A stretch of DNA of 26,115 bases. Source: Nanobdellota archaeon. Its GTDB lineage: Archaea; Nanobdellota; Nanobdellia; Pacearchaeales; GW2011-AR1. Below the pieces are notes generated by a model. That model did no database searches. It was not told where the DNA came from and was given only the letters and a program-made list of their open reading frames with translations. Of the stretch, positions 1 through 6,156 are shown piece by piece. Numbering within the stretch: position 1 is the first letter of the stretch; each line of letters begins with the position of its first letter. The position numbers and the translations under genes were made by a program. Location: the NCBI GenBank assembly GCA_018821425.1, contig JAHJMH010000026.1, positions 1 through 26,115 on the forward strand, in the 5' to 3' direction.

Positions 1-133
1 ATAAAAATTAAAATCAAAAAATCAAAAATTCTTTTTTAAATCCTTCTATAAGAAACCAAGGGGTCAGGGGTCTCAAGCTCTAATTAGATCATTAATATAT
101 AATCTTTAAAATCTATTTAAATTCACAGAAAAG

Positions 134-141
134 TTTATATA
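134..141 (+). promoter_or_regulatory. TATA box of the PRC-barrel gene
   Basis: TTTATATA is centred about 26 bp before the ATG at 163, so transcription should start at or next to the start codon and give a leaderless mRNA. Confidence 0.65.
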
Positions 142-162
142 TGATTTTCTTCTAAAATTAGC

Positions 163-423
163 ATGTCTGAAGATAAAAACATTTTTAGTAGTATCATTAA
201 CAAGATGATTGTTACCAAAGAAGGAAAAAGATTGGGCTTCATCAAAGATATAATCTTCGAAACAAAGTCTGGTGAGCTAATTAGTGTCGTTGTAAAAGAC
301 TCAACACCATACACGAGAAACCTTAATCTTGAGCGAACCTCTTCAAAAGATGCTCTAATCCCTTATAGTGCAATTATTGCAATAGGTGACTTTGTTGTTG
401 TTTCAGAAGAAGACTTAATATAA
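163..423 (+). CDS. PRC-barrel domain protein
   Basis: This 86-residue protein is a single PRC-barrel. Residues 9-60 show the family pattern: a 'NKMIVTKEGKRLGFIKDIIF' strand-turn-strand, then a GELISVVV strand and a final IPYSAIIAIGDFVVV strand. Archaeal PRC-barrel proteins of this size act as small adaptors, and some (the CdpB type) bind the cell-division machinery; which role applies here is unknown. There is no signal peptide or membrane segment, so it is cytosolic. The ATG is chosen because a TATA box lies 26 bp upstream. The gene is monocistronic, followed by a T-run and then a new promoter for the next gene. Confidence 0.8.
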   Translation: MSEDKNIFSSIINKMIVTKEGKRLGFIKDIIFETKSGELISVVVKDSTPYTRNLNLERTSSKDALIPYSAIIAIGDFVVVSEEDLI

Positions 424-435
424 TTCTTTTTTATT
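424..435 (+). terminator. oligo-T terminator after the PRC-barrel gene
   Basis: A T-rich run (TTCTTTTTTATT) directly follows the stop codon, the usual form of archaeal intrinsic termination. There is no hairpin. Confidence 0.4.
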
Positions 436-454
436 AATATACTAAATCAACCAA

Positions 455-465
455 ATATTTAAAAA
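455..465 (+). promoter_or_regulatory. TATA box of the gene at 487
   Basis: ATATTTAAAAA is centred about 27 bp before the ATG at 487, with no room for a leader or ribosome binding site, which suggests a leaderless transcript. Confidence 0.6.
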
Positions 466-486
466 CACTTTTTTTGTTTACTTAAT

Positions 487-921
487 ATGAACGCAATTGG
501 ATTTAATTTTACAAAACTTAACATTGAGGATTTTAGAGTTCCAAATAAACCAGTCGAAGGTGTTAAAATTAACACTGAGATGAATATCTTAAGCATTGAG
601 GAAGTTAAGCCCCAATTTCTTAATATTAAAACCAAGGAAGAAGTTATAAGTATTGAATTCGAACATAAGGTTATCTATGAGCCCAATTTTGCCAAAGTTG
701 AGATTAAAGGTAAGGTCCTTATCTCTCTTGATTCAAAGTTAGCAAAGGAAGTCTCTAAGGGATGGAAAAGTAAAGAGATTCCACAGGATTTTAGGATTTT
801 CCTCTTTAACACAATTTTAAGGAAATCAACTCTTAAGGCTTTAGAGTTAGAAGATGATCTTAACCTTCCACTACATCTTCCAATGCCTTCATTCAGCAAG
901 AACAAAGAAGACAAACAGTAA
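487..921 (+). CDS. conserved-looking archaeal protein of unknown function
   Basis: I do not assign a function to this 144-residue protein. It begins 'MNAIGFNFTKLNIEDF', continues with alternating beta-type segments (EEVISIEFEHKVIYEP, AKVEIKGKVLISL) and ends in a short helical and Pro-rich tail. The alternating strands suggest a compact beta-rich or alpha/beta fold. It has no signal peptide, membrane helix or Cys cluster. A TATA box 27 bp upstream supports the chosen start. It sits between a PRC-barrel gene and a small winged-helix gene, each with its own promoter, so shared function is not implied by an operon. Confidence 0.65.
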   Translation: MNAIGFNFTKLNIEDFRVPNKPVEGVKINTEMNILSIEEVKPQFLNIKTKEEVISIEFEHKVIYEPNFAKVEIKGKVLISLDSKLAKEVSKGWKSKEIPQDFRIFLFNTILRKSTLKALELEDDLNLPLHLPMPSFSKNKEDKQ

Positions 922-944
922 TATTTTTTCAATTCTAAGAAACA

Positions 945-954
945 TTAATAAAAC
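945..954 (+). promoter_or_regulatory. TATA box of the winged-helix gene at 974
   Basis: TTAATAAAAC is centred about 25 bp before the ATG at 974, again matching a leaderless start. Confidence 0.5.
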
Positions 955-973
955 GGAATAACTATTATTTCTT

Positions 974-1261
974 ATGAAGATTTCAAAAGAGAAACAGGAA
1001 AAGATATCTGAACACATTTTATCTCTTCTCTATTCCATCTCCCCTAAATCCCTTTTTACTTCCCACATAGCCATAGAAGTTGCAAGAGATGAGGAATTTA
1101 TCAAGAAGATACTTCTTAAATTAAAGAAGAAAGGCATCCTTAACCAGATCCAAAAAAATAAGGGTGGAAAACAATATCTTAAAAGATCTCGGTGGAGTTT
1201 GAGTGCAGATGTTTATTCCATATACAAAAAAACACAAGAACAAGAATTCTCTAATACATAA
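974..1261 (+). CDS. small winged-helix DNA-binding protein
   Basis: This 95-residue basic protein reads as one winged helix-turn-helix. Helix 1 is around residues 6-20 (EKISEHILSLLYSISP), a helix-turn-helix follows at about 26-54 (FTSHIAIEVARDEEFIKKIL), and the wing is near 55-75 (KKKGILNQIQKNKGGKQYLK). The KKKGIL segment before a Lys/Gly-rich hairpin is typical of archaeal wHTH regulators. No effector domain is present. It is likely a small transcription factor or a nucleoid-associated protein; the target is unknown. It has its own TATA box and ends about 45 bp before the next gene. Confidence 0.65.
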   Translation: MKISKEKQEKISEHILSLLYSISPKSLFTSHIAIEVARDEEFIKKILLKLKKKGILNQIQKNKGGKQYLKRSRWSLSADVYSIYKKTQEQEFSNT

Positions 1262-1276
1262 TTCATTTCAACAAGG

Positions 1277-1285
1277 TTTTTATAT
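1277..1285 (+). promoter_or_regulatory. TATA box of the coiled-coil/winged-helix gene at 1306
   Basis: TTTTTATAT is centred about 25 bp before the ATG at 1306. It is one of the clearest leaderless promoters in the window. Confidence 0.65.
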
Positions 1286-1305
1286 GATTCTTATTTAATT
1301 CTCAG

Positions 1306-2049
1306 ATGGACAAAATCAAAGAATCTTTTGATAAGGTAAAGACTGAGATGAGCACAATACATTTTGAGATTAACACACTTTATGAAGAATTAAAAAAGAT
1401 AAGGGATGAAATGGTAGAATTATGCCAAATACTCACAAAGATTAATGATAAAGTGGATAAAAATACTCAGACACAGAATCCAACAACTCAGACACAGAAT
1501 CCAACAACTCAGACACATTCTTCGACAGATAATATTCCTCTAGAAGCCTTAAAAGACCAAAATATGATTATTTCCATTGGAAACGAAGGGGTTCCAACAG
1601 ACAGACAGACAGATAGACAGACAGACAGACAACAAGTTTCTCTCTCAAATAAAGTGGATGAAGAAGGTTTTAACTCTTCAAATTCAAAAACTAATCTATT
1701 CTCAAACTCCATTCATTCTATTGATGATGCCGCCAAAATCTTAGATTCCCTAGACTCTATTAAGAAGGAAATCCGCCTAAAGTTCAAGCGTCTCACCGAC
1801 CAGGAAATACTTATTTTTTCAACTCTATACCAAATCGAAGATGATACTGGCCCGACGGACTACAAGACTCTGGCCAAAAAGCTAAACCTCACTGAGAGCT
1901 CAATAAGAGACTATGTTGGGAGACTTATCAAAAAAGGAATTCCCGTCGACAAAAAGAGGATAAACAATAAGACCATCTCTCTTTCCATCTCCGAAAATCT
2001 CAAAAAAATAGCCTCACTCCCAACTATTCTCAAGTTGAGAGATATTTAG
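1306..2049 (+). CDS. coiled-coil / repetitive linker / winged-helix protein
   Basis: This 247-residue protein has three parts. Residues 1-52 form a heptad-rich coiled coil (MDKIKESFDKVKTEMSTIHF and onward). Residues 54-115 are a low-complexity linker with a 7-residue repeat (TQTQNPT twice plus a partial third) and a TDRQ repeat (three copies). Residues about 150-247 are a winged helix, with helix 'KTLAKKLNLTESSIRDYVGR' followed by a KKGIPV wing entry. The likely role is an oligomeric DNA-binding protein; the target is unknown. The gene at 2640-3254 has the same layout. The TDRQ repeat is coded by an ACAG tetranucleotide tract, so a unit gain or loss would shift the frame before the DNA-binding domain. 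Confidence 0.7.
   Translation: MDKIKESFDKVKTEMSTIHFEINTLYEELKKIRDEMVELCQILTKINDKVDKNTQTQNPTTQTQNPTTQTHSSTDNIPLEALKDQNMIISIGNEGVPTDRQTDRQTDRQQVSLSNKVDEEGFNSSNSKTNLFSNSIHSIDDAAKILDSLDSIKKEIRLKFKRLTDQEILIFSTLYQIEDDTGPTDYKTLAKKLNLTESSIRDYVGRLIKKGIPVDKKRINNKTISLSISENLKKIASLPTILKLRDI
1465..1517 (+). repeat. 21-bp in-frame tandem repeat
   Basis: Two full 21-bp units (1465-1485 and 1486-1506) and an 11-bp partial third code for TQTQNPT-type repeats in the linker. The unit length is a multiple of three, so copy-number change keeps the frame. Confidence 0.85.
1597..1631 (+). repeat. ACAG tetranucleotide tract inside a coding region
   Basis: Eight 4-bp units are present: four ACAG, one ATAG, three ACAG, then ACA. 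Three units make one TDRQ repeat. A change of one or two units would shift the reading frame between the coiled coil and the winged helix. Confidence 0.85.
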
Positions 2050-2083
2050 AAAGATTCATAAGTTATTCGGGAATGGGTATAAC

Positions 2084-2521
2084 ATGGACTGGTCTTATGT
2101 AGCAGGATTTTTTGATGGAGAAGGTAATTTTCACATTGTTTTTACTAAAAGAAGCATACAACTTGTTTGTAGAATGTATGGAGATAATTTGGAGACTTTA
2201 AAGAAAATAAAACAATTTATTGGATTTGGGAATATTTATAATGATAAAAAAGGGATAAAGGTCTCTGAGTTAACAATTACAAAAAAAGATCATGTAAAGG
2301 CCTTTATCGAGGGTATTTTACATCACTTAATAACAAAGAGAGATCACGCAGAATTTATTCTTTCTAATTATAATTTTGGGAGAAACAATAATCTAGACTT
2401 TGACAGAAAAGCATTTCACTCTTTTATTAAGAGGAAGGGTGCCTCTAAATTTCATAGCAAGTCTCGTGATGCAGAAATAAAAGAACGGAAAAACTATTTA
2501 GACGGCTCACCGAATATCTAA
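2084..2521 (+). CDS. LAGLIDADG homing endonuclease, free-standing
   Basis: This 145-residue protein has one LAGLIDADG motif at residues 4-15 (SYVAGFFDGEGN), whose acidic Asp/Glu would bind the catalytic metal, followed by beta segments typical of the saddle (FHIVF, IKVSELTIT). Single-motif members act as homodimers and cleave a long pseudo-palindromic site. The protein stands alone 34 bp after the preceding gene, with no intein splice residues. No intron is evident, although an unrecognised group I intron or archaeal BHB intron cannot be excluded. I see no strong TATA at -26, so it may be read through from upstream. It ends in a hydrophilic tail and appears intact. Confidence 0.8.
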   Translation: MDWSYVAGFFDGEGNFHIVFTKRSIQLVCRMYGDNLETLKKIKQFIGFGNIYNDKKGIKVSELTITKKDHVKAFIEGILHHLITKRDHAEFILSNYNFGRNNNLDFDRKAFHSFIKRKGASKFHSKSRDAEIKERKNYLDGSPNI

Positions 2522-2540
2522 ATCTAGTTCTCACTTTTAA

Positions 2541-2554
2541 TTGTTTTTTTTCTT
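2541..2554 (+). terminator. oligo-T terminator after the homing endonuclease
   Basis: A run of eight T in a T-rich stretch lies 20 bp after the stop codon. It lies in the space between converging genes. Confidence 0.45.
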
Positions 2555-2639
2555 ATCTAGATGACCCTAACATCTCTTTTCTCTCTTTTCCCTGGAAGAT
2601 AACATATTTCTCTGATCCAAACTCTCACTTCCCTACCTA

Positions 2640-3254
2640 TTACTCGTCTTTCTCTGATTTTTTACCATTTTTAACTCTCACTTTTGCTCTTTTCAGCAGT
2701 TTTTCACGTATTTCTTCAGGTATAAACACTCTTTTTTTACCATTTTTCTCAATAATCTCTTCAATTAAACCCTCACTTTTCTGTTTTATCCGGTTTAAAT
2801 GCCCCCTTACTGTAGATCTCTCTTTTCCAAGGATTGCTGCAAGATCATCGCAACTTAATCTCATATCTGAATTTAGGAGAATCCATAGTATTGCTCTTTC
2901 AGTTACTGAAAATTGGTCAAAATTTGGTGTTTGAACACCTGTTTGAACACCTGTTTGAACAGGGTAAACACCTTGCTGTTTACCAAACACCTGTTTAGGT
3001 GTTTGGTTTTTGTTGCGTGGTTTAATCTCATTCATTATTGATAAGACATTTTTTAGTCCTTCAAGTTCATTATTCATCGACGACAAAACACTCTTTATCT
3101 CTTCCACATCTTTTTTATGTAAATTTTTCTCAGAATCAAGGTGTTTGATCCAAGCGTTTATTGTATTAACATCTTTTTTCACACTTTCAAAACCCCTCAT
3201 TGTGTCTTTCTTCAGGGCATCAGTCTCTTTTTTTCCAAAAAACCAACCAAACAT
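2640..3254 (-). CDS. coiled-coil / GVQT-repeat linker / winged-helix protein
   Basis: From the ATG at 3254 this is 204 residues starting MFGWFFGKKETDALKKD. A coiled coil covers about residues 8-72. A linker follows with a GVQT repeat (PVQTGVQTGVQTPN). A winged helix covers about 115-180 (FSVTERAILWILL, then DLAAILGKERSTVRGHLNRI), and the tail is very Lys-rich. A longer frame opens with TTG at 3347, but I prefer the ATG because a TATA box lies about 26 bp upstream and the extra 31 residues are low-complexity Lys. The layout matches the protein at 1306-2049. The 12-nt linker repeat also occurs upstream of the gene, which hints at DNA-level use of the sequence, perhaps autoregulation. Confidence 0.7.
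   Translation of the reverse strand: MFGWFFGKKETDALKKDTMRGFESVKKDVNTINAWIKHLDSEKNLHKKDVEEIKSVLSSMNNELEGLKNVLSIMNEIKPRNKNQTPKQVFGKQQGVYPVQTGVQTGVQTPNFDQFSVTERAILWILLNSDMRLSCDDLAAILGKERSTVRGHLNRIKQKSEGLIEEIIEKNGKKRVFIPEEIREKLLKRAKVRVKNGKKSEKDE
2926..3006. repeat. cluster of direct and inverted repeats inside the linker codons
   Basis: GAACACCTGTTT occurs at 2933-2944 and 2945-2956, and AAACACCTGTTT at 2985-2996. Two inverted repeats follow: GGTAAACA at 2963-2970 with TGTTTACC at 2977-2984, and a perfect 10-bp pair spanning 2983-3006 with a GTTT loop (arm CCAAACACCT). They encode the GVQT linker but also look like operator half-sites. Confidence 0.75.
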
Positions 3255-3274
3255 AATGTTTATTATTTTTTCAC

Positions 3275-3284
3275 GTTTAAAAAT
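3275..3284 (-). promoter_or_regulatory. TATA box of the 2640-3254 gene
   Basis: Read on the minus strand, ATTTTTAAAC is centred 25-26 bp before the ATG at 3254. It is the main reason for choosing that start. Confidence 0.55.
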
Positions 3285-3411
3285 CTTTCTCTTTTTCGAC
3301 GGAGAAATAGTTATTTTTCTCTGTATGAGTTTCTTTTTCCCAAACAAAAATTACCTTGAAAAACACCTCAAAAGGACTCGCTTTTTTAAAAATATTCAAA
3401 AAAACAGACCC

Positions 3412-3464
3412 AAACAGCCTGTTTAAACACTCTTAAACACCTGTTTGAAACCAAACAGCCTGTC
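3412..3464. repeat. upstream copies of the AAACA-CCTGTTT motif
   Basis: Three related copies lie upstream of the minus-strand gene: AAACAGCCTGTTT at 3412-3424 (a palindrome around its central C), AAACACCTGTTT at 3435-3446 and AAACAGCCTGTC at 3453-3464. The middle one is identical to the copy inside the coding region at 2985-2996. They are candidate binding sites for the neighbouring winged-helix protein. Confidence 0.65.
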
Positions 3465-4340
3465 TATTTTCTAACGAAGGTAACCTAAGTGCACAACTGC
3501 CAGACGACTCTATAGATTAATTAAAAAATTTAGGCCAAAACTAAAACATTTTCAAGGACAGGTCTATGATGATTGAATTCAATATATCTTCGCGAAGAAG
3601 GCGGGATACTATAAAATTAATGACATGCCCCCGTCACAATTTTAGGAATCTTGCCCGTGTTGTCCACATTCGGAATCGCATTATTTGGTTTTTCAGATAC
3701 TTGGTTGGAGGGGATAATCGCCCTACAGCCTTAGCAATTGAGGTCAGCAATCTAATGAGAACCTAGGGCAAGAAAGGGAAGGGAAAGATTTATTCCCAAT
3801 AATTTTTTATTTTTAATTAAGATGATCTAAGTGCACACACAATCCCAATAACCTACTTAATAATTCTTAAAAGAACCTTTTTGTTCAATAGGAACGGAAT
3901 CCTTTTTTGAAGATCTTATTAAACAAATGAGCATGAGATTTTAGGCACTTGACTATTCGGATAATCGCCACCCCTCAAAATTCTTGAATTAATAGAAACC
4001 ATGATTAGGGGAATAGCTGTTCCTGGAAGATTTTTTGTTCCCTGGAATATGACTTGAATCTCAGGAGTATGTTTCCTTATATCTCATCATGGTTCTTATC
4101 CTTTCTCCTTAGATACAAATTTTGAAAGAATCAAAAGAATTCCTGATAATGAAAGCGAAGTTGAACTTTTAATTTGGAAAAGAATTACGACTTCCCTGAA
4201 CAAAGCCGACCTAAGTGCACAGAGTCCAAGATCCAATTCAATACAATCCCTGACGTCCCTCAGAATCTTTAGCCGAATTGCGCAGGAAAGACCCTGATTT
4301 CTATGAATAGCCCCATTTTCCCACAAAATTTATATACTTC
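3465..4340. other. gene-poor stretch with four dispersed 11-nt motifs
   Basis: I see no convincing intact gene here. The motif CCTAAGTGCAC or a close form occurs at 3484-3494, 3826-3836 (TCTAAGTGCAC), 4210-4220 and, just past this stretch, 4398-4408 (CCTAAGTTCAC). GGATAATCGCC occurs at 3712-3722 and 3959-3969. Two plus-strand stretches look like decayed coding DNA. Positions 3624-3731 are open for 36 codons of hydrophobic sequence without a start codon. Positions 4001-4297 form a 98-codon frame from an ATG, broken only by a TGA at 4055. The stretch could also hold an unrecognised RNA or the recombination sites of the recombinase locus that follows. Confidence 0.5.
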
Positions 4341-4341
4341 A

Positions 4342-4389
4342 TTCCAGTAAGGTTTGAATATCACTTTTATAAGGGAACCCTTACTGGAA
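4342..4389. promoter_or_regulatory. 11-bp inverted repeat flanking a TATA box
   Basis: TTCCAGTAAGG at 4342-4352 and CCTTACTGGAA at 4379-4389 are a perfect inverted repeat with 26 bp between them. TTTTATAAG sits in the middle at about 4365-4373, roughly 55 bp before the ATG at 4424. A dimer bound to both arms would bracket the TATA box, so this may be an operator for the recombinase operon. The symmetry would also suit a recombinase crossover site. Confidence 0.55.
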
Positions 4390-4423
4390 CGCAACACCCT
4401 AAGTTCACAAGGGAAAAGAGAAA

Positions 4424-4735
4424 ATGATTAAAAAAGACAAATATCTCAGCGATCGCGGAGGAATTGCGAAAATTATCGATGTATCATGTATGATTTGCAG
4501 AAAAAAACTTTTTACATATCAAAAGGACGGACCAGGATGGCTTAAGCGATGTTATTTAAATAGAATTTTAGATTTTCACAAAATTTCTAATTTTAATGAT
4601 TTAAAATCAATGCCAAATTTGACCTGTTCTTGCGGGGAAATTATTGGCACTCCTATGAAACACAAAGATGGAAGATTTGCATTTAGACTAATCAGGGGAA
4701 AATTTAAACGAACAATTAACAAAAAATTAAAATGA
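4424..4735 (+). CDS. small zinc-binding protein of unknown function
   Basis: This is a 103-residue basic protein. It has a conserved-looking start (DRGGIAKIIDVSC, about residues 9-22), a CxxC pair at 22-25 (CMIC), the segment 'QKDGPGWLKRCYLNRI' at about 33-48, and a CSC near residue 69 followed by GEIIGTPM and a Lys/Arg tail. The four to five Cys suggest one structural zinc. Similar small proteins are familiar to me from CPR bacteria and DPANN genomes, but I know of no tested function. The stop codon overlaps the start of the serine recombinase by 4 bp (ATGA), so the two are translationally coupled. It may bind DNA or assist the recombinase; that is inference. Confidence 0.7.
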   Translation: MIKKDKYLSDRGGIAKIIDVSCMICRKKLFTYQKDGPGWLKRCYLNRILDFHKISNFNDLKSMPNLTCSCGEIIGTPMKHKDGRFAFRLIRGKFKRTINKKLK

Positions 4736-5496
4736 CATCAAACACACCAAAGGTAGCAATTTATGTTCGAGTTTCAACGGAAGAACAGGCTAAAGAAGGA
4801 TTGAGTATAGATGCTCAGATAGATAAATGCAACTCTTTCTGCCAAGCAAGAGACTGGGAAATATACAAGGTTTACCGGGATGCTGGATATTCTGCAGGCT
4901 CATTAAATCGGCCCGCTCTTGAACTAATGATGCGCGATGCCCAGGAAAAAAGGTTCGATATTATTCTCGTTTACAAAATCGACCGGTTTTCCAGAAAACT
5001 TCGAGACCTTATAATGGTTCTTGAAGATTTAAAAGAAAAAAAAATTAATTTTACTTCCGTTACAGAACAAATAGATACCACCTCTGCAATGGGTGAGGCA
5101 TTTTTTCAGATAATTGGTGTCTTCGCCCAATTAGAAAGAGGGATGGTCAAAGAGAGAGTTGAATTAGCATTCGATAGGAAAATCAAACTAGGTGAAGTAG
5201 TTCATCGAGCTCCTTTTGGTTACATCTTCCAAAACAAAAAACTTGTCCCGGACCCAGAAAATTCAGGAAATCTGAAAGAAATATTTGAAATGTGGGTTAC
5301 GGGAGTAGATTATAAGGAACTCTTAAAAAAATTCAGATTATCCTCCTCAACTCTGTATCAAATAATAAAAAATCCTATCTATCTAGGAAAAATAAGATAT
5401 AAGGGTCAGATTTATCAAGGGAAACATACAGCATTAATCACTGAAGATTTATTTAATGAGGTGAATAAAATCGAGAAGAAGGTGGAAGATGAATAA
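4732..5496 (+). CDS. compact serine recombinase
   Basis: This is a 254-residue site-specific recombinase of the resolvase/invertase superfamily. The catalytic domain spans about residues 7-145, with the nucleophile Ser15 in YVRVSTEEQ, Arg13 beside it, and the DRFSR motif at 84-88. The recombinase DNA-binding domain (PF07508 type) covers about 155-250, with HRAPFGY and the 'NPIYLGKIRYKGQIYQGKH' signature. The zinc ribbon and long coiled coil of standard large serine integrases (usually 450-600 residues) are missing, so this is a shortened form. All visible catalytic residues are kept. It overlaps the preceding gene by 4 bp and the next by 8 bp, so the three form one operon. The next protein carries a second recombinase-type domain and may supply missing DNA contacts. 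Confidence 0.88.
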   Translation: MTSNTPKVAIYVRVSTEEQAKEGLSIDAQIDKCNSFCQARDWEIYKVYRDAGYSAGSLNRPALELMMRDAQEKRFDIILVYKIDRFSRKLRDLIMVLEDLKEKKINFTSVTEQIDTTSAMGEAFFQIIGVFAQLERGMVKERVELAFDRKIKLGEVVHRAPFGYIFQNKKLVPDPENSGNLKEIFEMWVTGVDYKELLKKFRLSSSTLYQIIKNPIYLGKIRYKGQIYQGKHTALITEDLFNEVNKIEKKVEDE

Positions 5497-6100
5497 TGTT
5501 TCTCAAGAACTGAAAAATAAGATTCTCAAAAGAGATAATAATACTTGCCAGAAATGTGGCTTTACTAACTCAAATGGGGAAGGATTGGAGGTTCACCACA
5601 TTCATCCAAAAATATTCGCGGGAGATGAGGATGATTTAAACCTTGTTACCTTGTGCTCAATATGCCACAGTCACGCTCCAGACAATAAAAAAGATTTTCT
5701 GGAATTTATTTCCGATAAAATCGACGGTAAAATCTTAGAGACATTCAGAAAATCAGATTATTCAATATCAAAAAGAACAAAACTTGGAATGGCAGCGAGT
5801 TTTAAGCAAGGCCTTCATGTAACAAGGGTCCCGAAAGGCTATCGTCTTACTGACAAAAAATTAATGGTTGACGAACAAGAAGCAGAACAAGTTCGAGAAA
5901 TTTTCAAAGAATTTTTAGAAACCAACATCAGTTTAACTCAACTAGCAAAAAAGAATAATATAACTACCTCAGGCCTGAAAAAACTTCTAAAAAACACAAC
6001 TTATCTCGGAAAGGTGAAGTTTGCCAAAGAAGAAACTCTTGGAGAGCACAGGGCAATAGTGGATGAAGATTTATTTGCAAAAGTTCAGGAGAAACTTTAG
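5489..6100 (+). CDS. HNH nuclease fused to a serine-recombinase DNA-binding domain
   Basis: This protein has 203 residues in two parts. Residues 5-65 are an HNH nuclease: CxxC at 20-23, His36-His37 in VHHIHP, Asn51, and CxxC at 56-59 followed by HSH. Residues about 95-203 are a PF07508-like domain ending in 'TYLGKVKFAKEETLGEHR' and LFAKVQEKL, homologous to the C-terminal half of the recombinase just upstream. No resolvase catalytic domain is present. The start overlaps the recombinase by 8 bp, and AAGGTGG before the ATG serves as a ribosome binding site. The likely role is targeted DNA cleavage, or modulation of recombination at sites read by the shared domain. A paralogue with a ruined HNH lies at 14579-15100. 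Confidence 0.8.
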   Translation: MNNVSQELKNKILKRDNNTCQKCGFTNSNGEGLEVHHIHPKIFAGDEDDLNLVTLCSICHSHAPDNKKDFLEFISDKIDGKILETFRKSDYSISKRTKLGMAASFKQGLHVTRVPKGYRLTDKKLMVDEQEAEQVREIFKEFLETNISLTQLAKKNNITTSGLKKLLKNTTYLGKVKFAKEETLGEHRAIVDEDLFAKVQEKL

Positions 6101-6126
6101 TTTAACTCTCTTCTTCCAGAACAAAC

Positions 6127-6136
6127 TTTTTTATAC
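6127..6136 (+). promoter_or_regulatory. TATA box of the XPD/DinG-like helicase
   Basis: TTTTTTATAC is centred about 25 bp before the ATG at 6157. It separates the helicase from the recombinase operon upstream. Confidence 0.6.
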
Positions 6137-6156
6137 GCGCCTTCTTAACATTTCTA

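Noticed and set aside
2084..2521. Intein or intron-encoded endonuclease
   Set aside because: No splice residues or host exon pieces are visible around the LAGLIDADG frame, so it is best called free-standing.
2926..3006. CRISPR array
   Set aside because: The 12-nt units are adjacent, without unique spacers, and lie inside a coding frame; no cas gene is present.
3255..3347. N-terminal extension of the 2640-3254 gene from a TTG
   Set aside because: The ATG at 3254 has a TATA box at the expected distance, and the extension is only low-complexity Lys/Arg.
3010..3426. Plus-strand frame opposite the coiled-coil/winged-helix gene
   Set aside because: Its Phe/Ser-rich product is the antisense shadow of a Lys/Glu-rich coiled coil, and it has no promoter.
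3566..3766. 66-codon frame in the gene-poor stretch
   Set aside because: Arg-rich composition without family features or a TATA box at the right distance; probably chance.
4096..4326. Minus-strand 76-codon frame
   Set aside because: No recognisable domain or promoter; its composition looks like noncoding DNA.
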